From Paucibacter sp963740455 (lineage in GTDB: Bacteria; Pseudomonadota; Gammaproteobacteria; Burkholderiales; Burkholderiaceae_C): 64,000 nt of DNA. The stretch spans positions 3,005 through 67,004 of the forward strand of contig CAVUEF010000016.1 of the NCBI GenBank assembly GCA_963740455.1, given 5' to 3'. The translations under genes were made by a program, and so were the position numbers. This document shows, piece after piece, positions 1 through 7,109 of this stretch; the first letter of the stretch is position 1, and each line of letters starts with the position of its first letter. Below the pieces are notes generated by a model, which ran no database searches, was not told the DNA's origin, and saw nothing but the letters and a program-made list of their open reading frames with translations.

Positions 1-252
1 CTGTCCGGCGTGGGGCTGGGGCTGCTGGTGGCCTTCAACATCGACGTGATCGTGCCTGCCATCGAGGCCCTGCTGCACACCACCTTCCTGCCCGCCAGCG
101 TCTATCTGATCAGCCATATGCCCAGCGACCCGCAGCAAGGCGACATCGTGCCGATTGCGCTCACCTCGCTGCTGCTGGCCTTTGCCGCCACCGTCTATCC
201 GAGCTGGCGCGCCAGCCGCGTGCAACCCGCCGAGGCGCTGCGATATGAATAA
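1..252 (+). CDS. lolC: Lipoprotein-releasing ABC transporter permease, C-terminal end (partial)
   Basis: Only the last 83 residues are inside the window; the gene starts upstream. The piece holds the final part of a periplasmic or loop region, one strongly hydrophobic segment (LTSLLLAFAATVYPSW) and the tail SWRASRVQPAEALRYE. An 'ARxxPAEALRYE' ending is typical of LolC/LolE permeases, which release mature lipoproteins from the inner membrane to LolA. The stop codon at 250-252 lies inside the start region of lolD, so the two genes are translationally coupled. Assignment rests on the C-terminal motif and the lolD neighbour; LolC and LolE cannot be told apart from this piece. Confidence 0.85.
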   Translation: MSGVGLGLLVAFNIDVIVPAIEALLHTTFLPASVYLISHMPSDPQQGDIVPIALTSLLLAFAATVYPSWRASRVQPAEALRYE

Positions 253-1084
253 GCCTTGTGGGCCGGACCTTGGCGTACCCGACAAGCTCGGGCCCCAACT
301 GAATAAGCCTTGTGGGCCGGACCTTGGCGTACCCGACAAGCTCGGGCCCCCACTGAATAAGCCTTGTGGGCCGGACCTTGGCGTACCCGACAAGCTCGGG
401 CCCCAACTGACTGGAAACGTCCTGCAGGCGCAAGGCCTGCACAAGCATTTCACCGAGGGCGGCCTGGACGTGCATGTGCTGCGCGGCGTCTCGCTGGAGG
501 TGGCACGCGGCGAAAGCCTGGCCATCTCGGGCGCGTCGGGCTCGGGCAAGTCGACGCTGCTGCATCTGCTCGGCGGGCTGGACGCGCCCAGCCAGGGTCA
601 GGTCTTGCTGGCCGGCGCCGACATCGCCAAGATGGACGCCGCGGCGCAGGGCCGCTGGCGCAACCGGCACTTAGGTTTCGTCTATCAGTTCCACCATCTG
701 CTGCCCGAATTCACCGCGCTCGACAATGTCGCGATGCCGTTGCGCATGCGCCGCATGGACCTGGCCAGCGCGCGCGAGCAGGCGCGCCGCATGCTCGCGC
801 AGGTGGGCCTGAGCCAGCGCGTCGAGCACCGGCCGGGTCAGCTCTCGGGCGGCGAGCGCCAGCGCGTCGCGATTGCGCGTGCCCTGGTCACCGAGCCGGC
901 CTGCGTGCTGGCCGACGAGCCCACCGGCAACCTCGACCGCGAAACCGCCGACGGCGTGTTCAAGCTGATGCGCGACCTGGCGAGCGAGCGCGGCATGGCG
1001 CTCGTGCTGGTCACGCATGACGCCGATCTGGCACAGCGCTGCTCGCGCCGGCTCAAGATGAACGGCGGCGTGCTGGTCGATTGA
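245..1084 (+). CDS. lolD: Lipoprotein-releasing ABC transporter ATP-binding protein with a repeated N-terminus
   Basis: LolD powers extraction of lipoproteins from the inner membrane for LolA. The 279-residue protein has Walker A GASGSGKS (about residue 97), the Q-loop region YQFHHLLPEFTALDNV, the signature LSGGERQRVAIARAL (about 200), Walker B VLADEPTGNLD (about 220) and H-loop VTHDAD (about 255). LolD is usually about 225-235 residues; the extra length is residues 1-55, three copies of an 18-residue unit encoded by a 54-bp tandem repeat. The ATG at 245 overlaps the lolC stop. Between the repeats and the ABC core (LQAQGLHKHF) there is no ATG or GTG, so the repeat supplies the only good start codon. 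Confidence 0.92.
   Translation: MNKPCGPDLGVPDKLGPQLNKPCGPDLGVPDKLGPPLNKPCGPDLGVPDKLGPQLTGNVLQAQGLHKHFTEGGLDVHVLRGVSLEVARGESLAISGASGSGKSTLLHLLGGLDAPSQGQVLLAGADIAKMDAAAQGRWRNRHLGFVYQFHHLLPEFTALDNVAMPLRMRRMDLASAREQARRMLAQVGLSQRVEHRPGQLSGGERQRVAIARALVTEPACVLADEPTGNLDRETADGVFKLMRDLASERGMALVLVTHDADLAQRCSRRLKMNGGVLVD
247..408 (+). repeat. Three tandem 54-bp repeats at the lolC/lolD junction
   Basis: Units lie at 247-300, 301-354 and 355-408 and differ by about one base (units 1 and 3 end CCCCAACT, unit 2 CCCCCACT). Each starts GAATAAGCCTTGTGGGCCGG. 54 is a multiple of three, so the array is read in frame as three units NKPCGPDLGVPDKLGP + QL or PL. Each unit can fold: CTTGTGGG pairs with CCCgACAAG, and GGGCC pairs with GGCCC. 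The first unit includes the lolC stop codon and the last base of the lolD ATG, so the array sits exactly across the gene junction. Confidence 0.95.
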
Positions 1085-1122
1085 CGGCGCCTGCCTGTGC
1101 GCTTGGATCTGCGGCGGAAGGG

Positions 1123-1587
1123 TCAGGTCTTGCGCTGATGCGGCGCCAGGCCGTGATGGGCCGGCACCGGAGCACCCGCAGAGTTCAATGCCGCACCCGA
1201 CAGCGACTCCAGAATCGGGCATTCGGGTCTATCGTCGCCATGGCAGCAGTGCACCAGATGCTCGAGCGTGGCTTTCATCCCGAGCAGCTCGGCTATCTTC
1301 TGATCGAGCTCCTGGATATGTGCCTGGGCCAGCGCCTTCACTTGGCGGCTGGGCCGTTTGCGGTTTTGCCACAGGCCGACCAGCTCGCCAATCTGCGTGA
1401 TCGAGAAGCCCAGGTCGCGCGCCTGCCGGATGAAGCCCAAGGTGTTGACTTCGGCCGGCGAGAACAGGCGGTAGCCCGCTTCGCTGCGCATCGGGCCGGG
1501 CAGCAAGCCGACCTGCTCGTAATGGCGGATCATCTTGGCCGACACGCCCGAGGCCTTGGAGGCAGCGCCTATGTTGATGGCTTGCAT
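1123..1587 (-). CDS. cueR: Cu(I)-responsive MerR-family regulator
   Basis: A 154-residue MerR-family activator. The N-terminal winged helix reads NIGAASKASGVSAKMIRHYE, followed by the GLLPGPMRSEAGYRLF wing and a long dimerisation helix. The metal loop is HLVHCCHGDDRPECPILESL with Cys114/115 and Cys123, matching the two-cysteine loop of CueR rather than the loops of ZntR or MerR. Expected role: sense cytosolic Cu(I) (or Ag/Au) and activate copA and copZ by untwisting 19-bp-spacer promoters. The start lies 18 bp downstream of the copA stop, so copA-cueR form one operon and the regulator is likely autoregulated through the copA promoter. Confidence 0.9.
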   Translation of the reverse strand: MQAINIGAASKASGVSAKMIRHYEQVGLLPGPMRSEAGYRLFSPAEVNTLGFIRQARDLGFSITQIGELVGLWQNRKRPSRQVKALAQAHIQELDQKIAELLGMKATLEHLVHCCHGDDRPECPILESLSGAALNSAGAPVPAHHGLAPHQRKT

Positions 1588-1605
1588 GCGGTGGTCCTTG
1601 TCGGT

Positions 1606-3852
1606 TCAGGCGCGCGGCTCGGTGTCGGCTTGCGGTTTCCAGCGCCGCAGCAGCAAGGCATTGCTGACCACGCTGACGCTGCTGAAGGCCATCGCCGCGC
1701 CGGCAATGATGGGGCTGAGCATGCCGAAAGCGGCCAGCGGAATGCCCACCACGTTGTAGGCAAAGGCCCAGAACAAGTTCTGCTTGATCTTGGCGTAAGT
1801 GCGGCGCGAGATCAGCAGCGCATCGGCCACCAGGCGCGGGTCGCCGCGCATCAAGGTGATGCCGGCGGTTTCCATCGCCACGTCGGTGCCGGTGGCCATG
1901 GCAATGCCGACATCGGCAGCGGCCAGTGCCGGCGCGTCGTTGATGCCGTCGCCGACCATGGCGACGATTTTTCCGCTGGCGCGCAAGGCCTGCACGAGCG
2001 CCGCCTTGTCGGCCGGCAGCACATGGGCGTGCACGGTCTGTATGCCCAACTGCGCCGCCACGGCGTTGGCTGCGCCCGCGTTGTCGCCGGTCAGCATGAC
2101 GGTCTCGACACCGAGCTCATGCAAACGCGCCACAGCGCGCGCCGCTGTCGGTTTGACGCCGTCGCCAAACGCCAGCAGGCCCAGCACCTGCGGCGGCGTG
2201 CTGCTCTGCTGAATCAACCACGAGATGGTCTTGCCTTGCGCCTCCAGGCGCGCGGCTTGCGCCGCGAGCGCGCCGAGCGGCGCGTGCAGCTCTTCGGCCA
2301 GCCGGCTGCTGCCCAGCGCCCACAAGGCGTCGTTCACACGGCCCTGCAGGCCGCGGCCAGGCAGGGCCTGCGTGTCTTCGGCGGCCGGGGCTTGCAGGCC
2401 TTGCGCGCTGGCGCGCGCCATCACCGCGCGTGCCAGCGGATGTTCGCTCTGGCGTTGCAGCGCCGCGGCCACGAGCAGCACGTCTTGCTCGCTGTGGCCT
2501 TGCGCCGCTTGCACGTCGGTCAAGGTCGGGTGTCCAAGGGTGAGCGTGCCGGTCTTGTCGAACACCACCACGTTCACGCCGTGCGCGAGCTCGAGCGCCT
2601 GGGCGTCCTTGATGAGGATGCCGTGCGAGGCGGCCACGCCGGTGCCCACCATGATGGCGGTCGGCGTGGCAAGACCGAGCGCGCAGGGGCAGGCAATCAC
2701 CAGCACCGAGACCGCATTGATCAGGGACTGTTCCCAGTTGCCCGACACCCACATCCAGCCAGCGAGCGTGAGCAGCGCCAGCACCAGCACGACGGGCACG
2801 AAGACGGCGCTTACCTGATCGGCAATGCGCTGTATCTCTGCCTTTTCGGCCTGCGCCGACTCGACGAGTCGGATGATGCGGCCCAGCGTGGTCTCGGCGC
2901 CGACCGCCAAAGTCTTGACGCTGAGCGCGCCTTCACCGTTCATCGCGCCGCCCGTCACGCGCTCACCCACGCCCTTGGCCACCGGCAGACTCTCGCCGGT
3001 GATCAAGGATTCGTCCACATGGCTGCGGCCTTCGAGCACCTCGCCATCGACAGCGATGCGCTCACCCGGCCGTATCAGCACGACGTCACCTACCACCACC
3101 TGACCCATCTTCACTTCGATCTCGACACCCTGGCGCAGCACGCGTGCGGTTGAAGGGCGCAAGGCGCTCAAGGCGCGCAAGGCCGAGGTGGTCTGCCGCT
3201 TGGCTCGCGCCTCCAGCCATTTGCCCAACATCACCAGCGTGATCAGCACGGCGGAGGCCTCGAAATACAGGTGCGGCGCGCCGTGACCCGAGTGAGTGAG
3301 CAGCAGATAGACCGACAGACCGTACGCGGCCGAGGTACCCAGCGCGACCAGCAAATCCATATTGCCGGCGCCGGCGCGCACCGCCTTGAAGCCGGCGATG
3401 TAAAAGCGCGCACCCAGCCAGAACTGCACCGGCGTGGCCAGCAGCAGTTGCCAATAGCCGCTCAGCATCCAGTCGATGCCGACAAACGACAACAGCATCG
3501 GGCTGACCAGCGGCAGGCTGAATGCAGCGCTCAAGGCGACGGGCCACCATTCGGGCCACTGCACTCCGGTGGTTTGCTTGATTTCGACAGGAAGAGCCGG
3601 CGCGTAGCGCTCGGCACCATAGCCGGCTTTTTCGACTGCCGCCTTCAGCGTCGCTTCGAGTGCGCCGATTTGCGCGTCGGGCTGAACATGCACGGTCGCG
3701 CGCTCGGTGGCGAGATTGACCGAAGCGCCGACCACGCCGGGCACCTTGAGCAAGGTCTTCTCCACACGCGCCGAGCACGAAGCGCAGGTCATGCCGGTGA
3801 TCTGCAGTTGTATGTCGGCGGGAGCGCCGCTTGCCGCCAGTCTTGCGTTCAT
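1606..3852 (-). CDS. copA: Copper-exporting P1B-type ATPase
   Basis: A 748-residue inner-membrane pump that exports Cu(I) to the periplasm. In order: one N-terminal heavy-metal domain with GMTCASC (about residues 20-26), membrane helices, the actuator motif TGESLPV, the ion-binding helix ACPCALGLATP (Cys about 386-388), the phosphorylation motif DKTGTLT (about 430), the nucleotide-binding SEHPLA (the HP pair typical of P1B ATPases), MVGDGINDAPAL (about 632) and two C-terminal helices. The CPC motif and single HMA domain fit Cu(I) specificity. It begins the copA-cueR operon, and copZ is divergent. A 31-bp CueR-type promoter lies about 34 bp upstream of the ATG. Confidence 0.95.
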   Translation of the reverse strand: MNARLAASGAPADIQLQITGMTCASCSARVEKTLLKVPGVVGASVNLATERATVHVQPDAQIGALEATLKAAVEKAGYGAERYAPALPVEIKQTTGVQWPEWWPVALSAAFSLPLVSPMLLSFVGIDWMLSGYWQLLLATPVQFWLGARFYIAGFKAVRAGAGNMDLLVALGTSAAYGLSVYLLLTHSGHGAPHLYFEASAVLITLVMLGKWLEARAKRQTTSALRALSALRPSTARVLRQGVEIEVKMGQVVVGDVVLIRPGERIAVDGEVLEGRSHVDESLITGESLPVAKGVGERVTGGAMNGEGALSVKTLAVGAETTLGRIIRLVESAQAEKAEIQRIADQVSAVFVPVVLVLALLTLAGWMWVSGNWEQSLINAVSVLVIACPCALGLATPTAIMVGTGVAASHGILIKDAQALELAHGVNVVVFDKTGTLTLGHPTLTDVQAAQGHSEQDVLLVAAALQRQSEHPLARAVMARASAQGLQAPAAEDTQALPGRGLQGRVNDALWALGSSRLAEELHAPLGALAAQAARLEAQGKTISWLIQQSSTPPQVLGLLAFGDGVKPTAARAVARLHELGVETVMLTGDNAGAANAVAAQLGIQTVHAHVLPADKAALVQALRASGKIVAMVGDGINDAPALAAADVGIAMATGTDVAMETAGITLMRGDPRLVADALLISRRTYAKIKQNLFWAFAYNVVGIPLAAFGMLSPIIAGAAMAFSSVSVVSNALLLRRWKPQADTEPRA

Positions 3853-3885
3853 TGAGAATCCGCCCTCGTCATTGGAACCAGGTCG

Positions 3886-3916
3886 ATTCTGAACCTTTCC
3901 ATCGTGTGAGGGTCAA
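3886..3916 (-). promoter_or_regulatory. CueR-type promoter of copA-cueR
   Basis: On the minus strand a -35 TTGACC (3916-3911) and a -10 CAGAAT (3891-3886) are separated by exactly 19 bp (3910-3892). The spacer holds an ACC...GGT dyad (GACC ... AAAGGTTC), the same layout as the Escherichia coli copA promoter. Over-long 19-bp spacers are the hallmark of MerR/CueR-controlled promoters. Seen directly: boxes, spacing and dyad. Inferred: regulation by the adjacent cueR. Confidence 0.75.
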
Positions 3917-3964
3917 GCCCGAACTGCCCAGCATTGCGGACAGTGTGGAATGGCGCAACGCACA

Positions 3965-3996
3965 CTTGACCTTCACAGCATGTCAAGCTTGAAGAT
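3965..3996 (+). promoter_or_regulatory. CueR-type promoter of copZ
   Basis: A -35 TTGACC (3966-3971), a 19-bp spacer (3972-3990) and a weak -10 GAAGAT (3991-3996). A perfect dyad CTTGAC (3965-3970) / GTCAAG (3982-3987) lies over the -35 box and spacer. This is the second 19-bp-spacer promoter in the copA-copZ intergenic region and points the opposite way, so one regulator can switch on the pump and the chaperone together. Confidence 0.65.
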
Positions 3997-4029
3997 AGCG
4001 TTTTCTCACACCTTTTCCAGGAGCCAGAC

Positions 4030-4236
4030 ATGATTGCCTTTGAAGTGAACGACATGACCTGCGGCCACTGCGTCAGCAGCATCACCCGTGCCGTGCAAGC
4101 GCTCGATCCGCAAGCCAGGCTGCAGATCGATCTGGCCACGCACCGCGTCGAAATCGAGCCGGTGCAGACCGATGCGGCGCAGTTGAGCCATGCCATCACC
4201 GAAGCGGGCTTCACGCCGGTGCCGCTCGGCGCTTGA
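4030..4236 (+). CDS. copZ: Copper chaperone (heavy-metal-associated domain protein)
   Basis: A 68-residue soluble protein made of a single HMA ferredoxin-like domain. The Cu(I) site is MTCGHC (Cys11 and Cys14), followed by VSSITRAVQALDP and the usual C-terminal ITEAGFTPVPL strand. Such proteins carry Cu(I) in the cytosol to CopA. A good ribosome site (AGGAG) lies 8 bases before the ATG. It is transcribed divergently from copA-cueR, from its own 19-bp-spacer promoter. The length is normal for the family. The CxGHC form rather than CxxC-A-S-C separates it from the HMA domain of CopA. Confidence 0.9.
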   Translation: MIAFEVNDMTCGHCVSSITRAVQALDPQARLQIDLATHRVEIEPVQTDAAQLSHAITEAGFTPVPLGA

Positions 4237-4253
4237 TGGTGGGCCTTGAGCTG

Positions 4254-4280
4254 GCGCCCATGAGCCAGACTTATGGGCGC
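4254..4280. terminator. Possible stem-loop after copZ
   Basis: Perfect 8-bp inverted repeat GCGCCCAT (4254-4261) / ATGGGCGC (4273-4280) with an 11-base loop, 18 bases after the copZ stop. No T-run follows on either strand, so it may be a processing or Rho-assisted site rather than an intrinsic terminator. The rest of 4237-4483 shows no gene. Confidence 0.3.
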
Positions 4281-4483
4281 TGTTCAAACTGTGTGGGCCC
4301 GGGCGCGCCCAAACGAGTCTGCATCCCATAAGCTGACGAAGTGTCCGGACCGATCGTCTGGCACAAGGCGCTTCGCTGCGGCCCCTGATCGGGCATCAGG
4401 CGATCCGCCCCCGGCGGGTGAAGCGTCGCACCATCAGTGCGACGTCGTTTGCCCGGCATCGATGGCGTTCATGGAGATGAGAG

Positions 4484-5599
4484 ATGTTGATCGGCGTACC
4501 CAAGGAAATCAAGAACCACGAATATCGAGTCGGCATGACACCGGGCTCGGTGCGCGAGGCCGTGCACCACGGCCACCAAGTGCTGGTGCAGACCGGCGCG
4601 GGCGCAGGCATTGGCGCGAGTGACGACGACTACCGCGGCGCCGGCGCAAGCATTGCCGCCAGCGCGGCCGATGTCTGGGCCAAAGCGCAGATGATTGTCA
4701 AGGTCAAGGAGCCGCAGACGGTCGAACGCAAGATGTTGCGCGCCGAGCAGACCCTGTTCACTTATCTGCATCTGGCGCCTGATCCCGAGCAGACCAAGGA
4801 CCTGGTGGCCAGCGGCGCCACTTGCATTGCCTACGAGACCGTGACCGCCGCGAACGGCAGCCTGCCCCTGCTGGCGCCGATGTCCGAAGTGGCGGGCCGC
4901 ATGTCGATCCAGGCCGGCGCTTCGTGCCTGGAGCGCTCGAAAGGCGGGCGCGGTCTGCTGCTGGGCGGCGTGCCCGGTGTCGAAGCCGGCAAGGTGCTGA
5001 TACTGGGTGGCGGCGTGGTCGGCAGCAATGCCGCCATCATGGCCGTCGGCATGGGCGCGCAGGTGGTGATTCTGGATCGCTCCGTCGATGTGCTGCGCCG
5101 ACTGGTGGTGCAGTTCGGCACGCGCATCCAGACCGCAACGTCCACGCGCGACAGCGTCGAACGCCATCTGGCCGACGCCGACCTGGTGATCGGTGGCGTG
5201 CTGATTCCTGGCGCGTCGGCGCCCAAGCTGGTGACGCGCGACATGCTCAAGCTGATGCGGCCCGGTGCGGTCATCGTCGATGTGGCGATCGACCAGGGTG
5301 GTTGTTTCGAGACTTCGCACGCCACCACGCATGCCGAGCCGACCTACGAGGTCGACGGCATCAATCACTACTGCGTGGCCAATATGCCCGGCGGCGTGCC
5401 GCGCACCTCGACCATGGCGCTCAACAACGTGACCCTGCCGTTTATTCTGGAACTGGCCGACAAGGGCGCGCGCCAGGCCATGCTTGACAACGCGCACCTG
5501 CGCGCCGGCCTGAACGTCGCGGCAGGCGCCGTGACGAATGCCGAAGTCGCGCATGCGCTGGGCTACAAGTTCCTGGAGCCGATGAAGTTTCTTCAGTAG
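4484..5599 (+). CDS. ald: Alanine dehydrogenase
   Basis: NAD-dependent interconversion of L-alanine with pyruvate and ammonia, in the cytosol. The 371-residue protein has the family start MLIGVPKEIKNHEYRVGMTP (substrate-binding Arg15 region), the catalytic Lys segment IVKVKEPQ (Lys about 74), FTYLHLAPD with the catalytic His (about 95), the Rossmann motif VLILGGGVVGSNAA and the end-segment YCVANMPGGVPRTST. Length matches bacterial Ald. A GGAG-type ribosome site precedes the ATG. Both flanks are gene-poor, so it looks monocistronic. Strong family match; NAD preference is inferred from the family. Confidence 0.95.
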   Translation: MLIGVPKEIKNHEYRVGMTPGSVREAVHHGHQVLVQTGAGAGIGASDDDYRGAGASIAASAADVWAKAQMIVKVKEPQTVERKMLRAEQTLFTYLHLAPDPEQTKDLVASGATCIAYETVTAANGSLPLLAPMSEVAGRMSIQAGASCLERSKGGRGLLLGGVPGVEAGKVLILGGGVVGSNAAIMAVGMGAQVVILDRSVDVLRRLVVQFGTRIQTATSTRDSVERHLADADLVIGGVLIPGASAPKLVTRDMLKLMRPGAVIVDVAIDQGGCFETSHATTHAEPTYEVDGINHYCVANMPGGVPRTSTMALNNVTLPFILELADKGARQAMLDNAHLRAGLNVAAGAVTNAEVAHALGYKFLEPMKFLQ

Positions 5600-5636
5600 T
5601 CTGGTGCGCAGATCTGCGCGGCAGGTCTGAAGACTT

Positions 5637-5850
5637 GGTGCCACCGAGGCGGGCCGCCACACTGGGGGTGGGGCGGCTCCGTTCAGGAAATGCTTATTCA
5701 CTGCGCCACCCCACCCCCAGCGTGGCGGCGAGCCAGGCTGACGTGTGACCAGCATGGCAGCGTTCGCCGGGGCAGCTGTCCCGGCCGAGCGCAAGCCACA
5801 TCGTTTCTCGGCAACGATCTGCCGTGATCGCGACAGGGTCAGCTCTTGTC
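5637..5850 (+). repeat. Direct repeat copy A containing a long hairpin
   Basis: First copy of an about 210-base unit that recurs at 5867-6146. It contains a hairpin: left arm 5653-5677 (GCCGCCACACTGGGGGTGGG...), loop 5678-5703, right arm 5704-5729 (...CCCCCAGCGTGGCGGC), about 23 pairs with a few mismatches. The loop core TCCGTTCAGGAAATGCTTAT (5678-5697) is shared, in one orientation or the other, with the two other hairpins of this region. No plausible gene lies here. Confidence 0.85.
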
Positions 5851-5866
5851 ATCAGCTGAACGATTC

Positions 5867-6146
5867 ATGCCATCGAGGCGAGCCGCCACTCTGGGGGTGG
5901 GGCGGCTCCGTTCAGGGAATGCTTATTCACTGCGCCACCCCACCCCCAGCGTGGCGGCGAGCCAGGCTGACGTGTGACCAGCATGGCAGCGTTCGCCGGG
6001 GCAGCTGTCCAGGCTGGGATCGGGCTTGCCGACGGAGAGAATAAGCATTCCCTGAACGGAGTCGGCAAGCCCGATCCCGGCCGAGCGCAAGCCACATCGT
6101 TTCTCGGCAATGACCTGCCATCATCGCGAGAGGGTGAGCTGATGTT
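5867..6146 (+). repeat. Direct repeat copy B, carrying an inserted hairpin
   Basis: Second copy of the unit at 5637-5850, with scattered substitutions. Its outer hairpin is 5882-5958 with loop core 5907-5928. It differs from copy A by an insertion of about 65 bases (roughly 6011-6075) placed between the shared sequences GGCAGCTGTCC and CCGGCCGAGCGCAAG. The copies flank nothing but themselves, so this looks like a local tandem duplication followed by insertion of a further hairpin. Confidence 0.85.
6016..6078. repeat. Perfect 18-bp hairpin whose loop is the reverse complement of the neighbouring loops
   Basis: Arms GGGATCGGGCTTGCCGAC (6016-6033) and GTCGGCAAGCCCGATCCC (6061-6078) are perfectly complementary. 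The 27-base loop contains GAATAAGCATTCCCTGAACG plus GA (6039-6060), which is exactly the reverse complement of the loop core of copy B (5907-5928). The stem is unrelated to the stems of copies A and B, so loop sequence is conserved while stem sequence is not. Confidence 0.9.
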
Positions 6147-6175
6147 TTGTGTACCACGCCGCCGATAATGCCGGC

Positions 6176-6991
6176 ATGTGGATAGACAGTCACGTCCATC
6201 TCGACGCGTCGGAATTTGACGGCGACCGCGACGCGGTGCTGGCGCGTGCGCGCGCCGCGGGCGTCACGCAAATGGTGATTCCTGCCGTCGAGCGAGCCAA
6301 CTTCGAGCGCGTGCGCGAGCTCGCTCATCGCGAGGGCCTGGGCTATGCGCTGGGCATACACCCGATGTATGTGGACCGTGCCGCCGATGCGGATCTGGAG
6401 CATTTGCAGGCGGCGCTCGAACAACACCAAGGCGACCCGCAACTGCTGGCGGTGGGCGAGATCGGTCTGGACTACTTTGTCCCCGGCATCGATCCTGAGC
6501 GGCAAATGCGTTTTTATGTCGCCCAACTGGCGCTGGCCAGGCGCTACGCGCTGCCGGTGATTCTGCATGTGCGGCGCAGCGCCGATCAGCTCCTCAAGCA
6601 GCTGCGTGTGGCCGGCTTGAGCGGCGGCATTGCGCATGCCTTCAACGGCAGCGCGCAGCAGGCCCGCAGCTTTGTCGATCTGGGCTTCAAGCTCGGCTTT
6701 GGCGGCACCTTGACGTTCGAGCGCTCGACGCAGATCCGGCGTCTGGCGCAAGACCTGCCGCCCAAGGCGCTGGTGCTCGAGACCGATGCGCCCGACATCC
6801 CGCCGCAATGGCTGTACAAGACCTTGGAGCAGCGCGCCGGCGGATCGAACAGCCGCAACGAACCGGCCGAGCTGCCGCGCATTGCCGAAGTCATGGCGGC
6901 GCTGCGTGGCTGGAGTCTTGACGACACGGCCGCCATCACCAGCGCCAATGTGCGCCTGGCCTTGCCGCGTCTGGCGCAGCTTGGCGCATGA
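6176..6991 (+). CDS. TatD-family metal-dependent hydrolase (DNase)
   Basis: A 271-residue TIM-barrel hydrolase of the TatD family, which are metal-dependent 3'-5' exonucleases/deoxyribonucleases. Visible ligands: IDSHVHLD (first His pair, residues 3-9), AVGEIGLDYF (metal Glu), PVILHVRRSAD (His), GIAHAFNGS (His) and LVLETDAPDIPP (Asp). ATG 6176 puts the metal-binding IDSHVHLD at the very N-terminus as usual; a GTG at 6149 in the same frame would add nine unlikely residues. It follows the repeat region directly and stands alone. Confidence 0.88.
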   Translation: MWIDSHVHLDASEFDGDRDAVLARARAAGVTQMVIPAVERANFERVRELAHREGLGYALGIHPMYVDRAADADLEHLQAALEQHQGDPQLLAVGEIGLDYFVPGIDPERQMRFYVAQLALARRYALPVILHVRRSADQLLKQLRVAGLSGGIAHAFNGSAQQARSFVDLGFKLGFGGTLTFERSTQIRRLAQDLPPKALVLETDAPDIPPQWLYKTLEQRAGGSNSRNEPAELPRIAEVMAALRGWSLDDTAAITSANVRLALPRLAQLGA

Positions 6992-7109
6992 CGGCGCAGC
7001 AGCATCTGCACCTATGAAAAAACACCGCTGACCTGGCGCCAACTGGCGGACTTGGCTTGCCCGCCCCGTATCATGGCCAACTCAAGGCAGTCACCGCTAT
7101 CAGGCATTC

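Noticed and set aside
247..408. CRISPR array
   Set aside because: The repeats are directly adjacent with no spacers and are translated as part of LolD.
1081..3153. 690-codon open frame on the plus strand
   Set aside because: It is antisense to copA and cueR, has no ribosome site or domain, and arises from GC-rich third positions of the real genes.
4469..5794. 441-codon open frame on the minus strand
   Set aside because: Antisense to alanine dehydrogenase and continued into the repeat region; no domain.
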